This document shows, piece by piece, positions 13,873 through 15,280 of a stretch of 15,280 nt of DNA (the stretch's first letter is position 1; each line of letters starts with the position of its first letter). The notes beneath the pieces were generated by a model. The model saw nothing but the letters and a program-made list of their open reading frames with translations, was not told where the DNA came from and did no database searches. The stretch comes from Halieaceae bacterium UBA5085 (GTDB lineage: Bacteria; Pseudomonadota; Gammaproteobacteria; Pseudomonadales; Halieaceae), in assembly GCA_002414665.1 (NCBI GenBank), contig DIAF01000048.1, forward strand, positions 4,292 through 19,571, given 5' to 3'. Position numbers and translations under genes: made by a program.

Positions 13873-15075
13873 TCAGGCGACCTCAAACAGCCCGGCTGCG
13901 CCCATGCCGCCACCAATACACATGGTGATTACCACATATTTCACGCCGCGGCGCTTGCCCTCGATGAGGGCGTGCCCAACCATCCGCGCGCCACTCATGC
14001 CGAAGGGGTGACCGATGGAAATGGCGCCGCCATTGACGTTCAGCCGGTCGTTGTCGATACCCAGTTTGTCGCGGCAATACAGCACCTGACAGGCGAAGGC
14101 CTCGTTCAGTTCCCACAGACCGATATCGTCCATTTTCAGACCGTGGCGCTGCAACAGCTTGGGAATGGCGAATACCGGACCGATGCCCATTTCATCCGGG
14201 CCGCAGCCAGCCACCGCCAGGCCGCGATAAATGCCCAGCGGTTGCAGACCCTGCTTGCTCGCCAGCGTGCCATCCATCAGCACACAGGCGGACGCGCCGT
14301 CCGACAGCTGCGAGGCATTGCCCGCTGTGATAAAGCGCCCCTCTTTCACGAACTGACCGTCCTTGAACACAGGCTCCAGGGCATTGAGGCTCTCCAGCGT
14401 GGTGGACGGACGGTTGCCTTCATCTTTTTCCAGGGTTACCGCTTCGTAGGTCGTCTCTTTGGTTTCCTTGTTGAAAACCGCTTTAGTCGATGCCATGGGC
14501 ACGATCTCGGCCTCGAACAGGCCGGCCTTCTGCGCCGCCGCGGTGCGCATCTGGCTCTGGAAGGAATACTCGTCCTGCGCTTCACGCGAGACGCCGTAGC
14601 GCTCGGAGACGATCTCCGCCGTTTCAATCATCTGTATATAGGCCTTGGGCGATACTTCCAGCACCGTTTGGGACACATTGCGGTAGTTGTTCTTGTGCTT
14701 GTTCTGCACCAACGAGATGGACTCCAGACCACCGGCAACAGCAACGTCGTACTCGTTGCACATGATGGCTTTTGCCGCTGTGGCGATGGTCATCAACCCG
14801 GAGGAGCACTGCCGGTCCATAGTCATCCCGGCAGTGGTGTCGGGCAGACCGCCCGCCACGCCGCAGAGCCTTCCGAGGTTATAGGCCTGCGTACCCTGCT
14901 GCGCCGCTGCACCCATGATGCAGTCGTCGACCATGGCGGGGTCGATTCCGGCGCGCGCTACGGCCGCGCGCACGACATGGCCACCCAGCGCGGGTGCTTC
15001 AGTGTCATTGAAGGCGCCGCGAAAGGCTTTGCCGATGGGGGTTCTGGCGGTGCTGACGATGACTGCATCTCTCAT
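13873..15075 (-). CDS. Acetyl-CoA C-acyltransferase (thiolase)
   Basis: The 400-residue cytoplasmic enzyme belongs to the thiolase superfamily, which cleaves 3-ketoacyl-CoA with CoA or condenses two acyl-CoA units. The catalytic set is complete: nucleophile Cys90 in MDRQCSSG, the NEAFA motif at about 320, His356 in GHPFGMSG and Cys386 in CIGGGMGAAG. The start VIVSTARTPIGKAFRG is typical. The ATG at 15073-15075 is chosen for its AGGAG site 7 nt upstream and the exact family length; the open frame continues 57 codons upstream through a repeat-containing non-coding stretch. Chain-length preference and pathway (fatty acid, steroid or polyhydroxybutyrate) cannot be told from sequence, so no symbol is given. 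It is separated from gspE by 93 nt and appears functionally unrelated to the secretion genes. Confidence 0.95.
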   Translation of the reverse strand: MRDAVIVSTARTPIGKAFRGAFNDTEAPALGGHVVRAAVARAGIDPAMVDDCIMGAAAQQGTQAYNLGRLCGVAGGLPDTTAGMTMDRQCSSGLMTIATAAKAIMCNEYDVAVAGGLESISLVQNKHKNNYRNVSQTVLEVSPKAYIQMIETAEIVSERYGVSREAQDEYSFQSQMRTAAAQKAGLFEAEIVPMASTKAVFNKETKETTYEAVTLEKDEGNRPSTTLESLNALEPVFKDGQFVKEGRFITAGNASQLSDGASACVLMDGTLASKQGLQPLGIYRGLAVAGCGPDEMGIGPVFAIPKLLQRHGLKMDDIGLWELNEAFACQVLYCRDKLGIDNDRLNVNGGAISIGHPFGMSGARMVGHALIEGKRRGVKYVVITMCIGGGMGAAGLFEVA

Positions 15076-15128
15076 GCTGTACTCCTGTGAGTCTGTTGTG
15101 GCTGTTACGTTGTTGTGTCGAGTTGGCG

Positions 15129-15134
15129 ATTGTA
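15129..15134 (-). promoter_or_regulatory. Possible -10 box of the thiolase gene
   Basis: TACAAT on the minus strand lies 54 nt before the thiolase ATG, giving a leader of about 47 nt. No convincing -35 box is found at the right distance, so the call is weak. It is the best candidate in the 205-nt non-coding stretch at the right edge. Confidence 0.3.
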
Positions 15135-15181
15135 CTGCTATGGGCCTGAAATTGCTTTGTGACCGGTGTTTGCCGCGTTGT

Positions 15182-15254
15182 GGCTGATGGTGCCTCAAGC
15201 TGAGGGCTGGTGGTGCCTCAAGCCGAAGCGGCTGATGGTGCCTCAAGCCGGAGC
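15182..15254. repeat. Three imperfect tandem repeats, 23-25 bp each
   Basis: Units begin at 15182, 15205 and 15230, each with GGCTG(A/G)TGGTGCCTCAAGC followed by a variable 4-6 nt end. The shared 19-nt core differs at one position only. Immediately after them a short GGGGTTGCCCC hairpin is seen near the window end. No coding potential is apparent in the 205-nt stretch 15076-15280. Confidence 0.75.
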
Positions 15255-15280
15255 GGTTGCGGGGTTGCCCCTGACAAAAC

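Noticed and set aside
13816..15090. 424-codon open frame on the plus strand opposite the thiolase
   Set aside because: Antisense shadow of a complete thiolase; no ribosome site or recognisable motif.
15182..15254. CRISPR array
   Set aside because: The units are directly adjacent with only 4-6 variable nt between cores; there are no spacers of 30-40 nt and no cas genes.

Overview
The window is GC-rich chromosomal DNA, apart from one less GC-biased gene, and probably comes from a marine gammaproteobacterium. A Halieaceae/Cellvibrionales-type organism is my guess; it rests on the gene order, the protein styles and the exported 520-residue protein, not on any marker gene. Every gene I can support lies on the minus strand, so the biology reads from right to left. 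There is no tRNA, rRNA, CRISPR array or transposase, and no gene-free stretch longer than about 205 bases.

Reading order: (1) an intergenic edge with three imperfect tandem repeats (15182-15254); (2) a complete 400-residue thiolase (13873-15075); (3) a leader with an extended -10 promoter and an RNA hairpin (13790-13857); (4) a compact type II secretion (T2SS) operon in the order gspE-F-G-H-I-J-K-L-M-(N/C-like)-D (3635-13779), the order of the Xanthomonas xps cluster; (5) a PAPS-dependent-type sulfotransferase that begins at a GTG 5 nt after gspD (2940-3629); (6) a small NTF2-like putative lipoprotein with its own TATAAT box (2414-2863); (7) a strong, dyad-containing promoter driving a 520-residue exported protein of unknown function (755-2317), closed by a textbook terminator; (8) the 5' part of a periplasmic parvulin-type prolyl isomerase that runs off the left edge (1-674).

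The T2SS genes encode the cytoplasmic ATPase (GspE), the inner-membrane platform (GspF, L, M and a GspC/XpsN-like linker), the pseudopilus (GspG major; H, I, J, K minor) and the outer-membrane secretin (GspD). Genes from H to the C/N-like gene overlap or nearly touch (ATGA, GTGA, TGATG junctions, a 14-nt overlap), which indicates translational coupling. No prepilin peptidase (GspO/PilD), no pilotin and no classical PDZ-bearing GspC is present. The pseudopilins must be processed by an enzyme encoded elsewhere, and the lipidated secretin may pilot itself.

The points most worth a second look are: a tandem MshEN-type (c-di-GMP-binding) signature at the N-terminus of GspE; a sulfotransferase fused into the end of a T2SS operon; the dyad that fills the whole promoter spacer of the 520-residue protein gene; and a hairpin in the gsp mRNA leader whose arms pair fully only in the minus-strand RNA.
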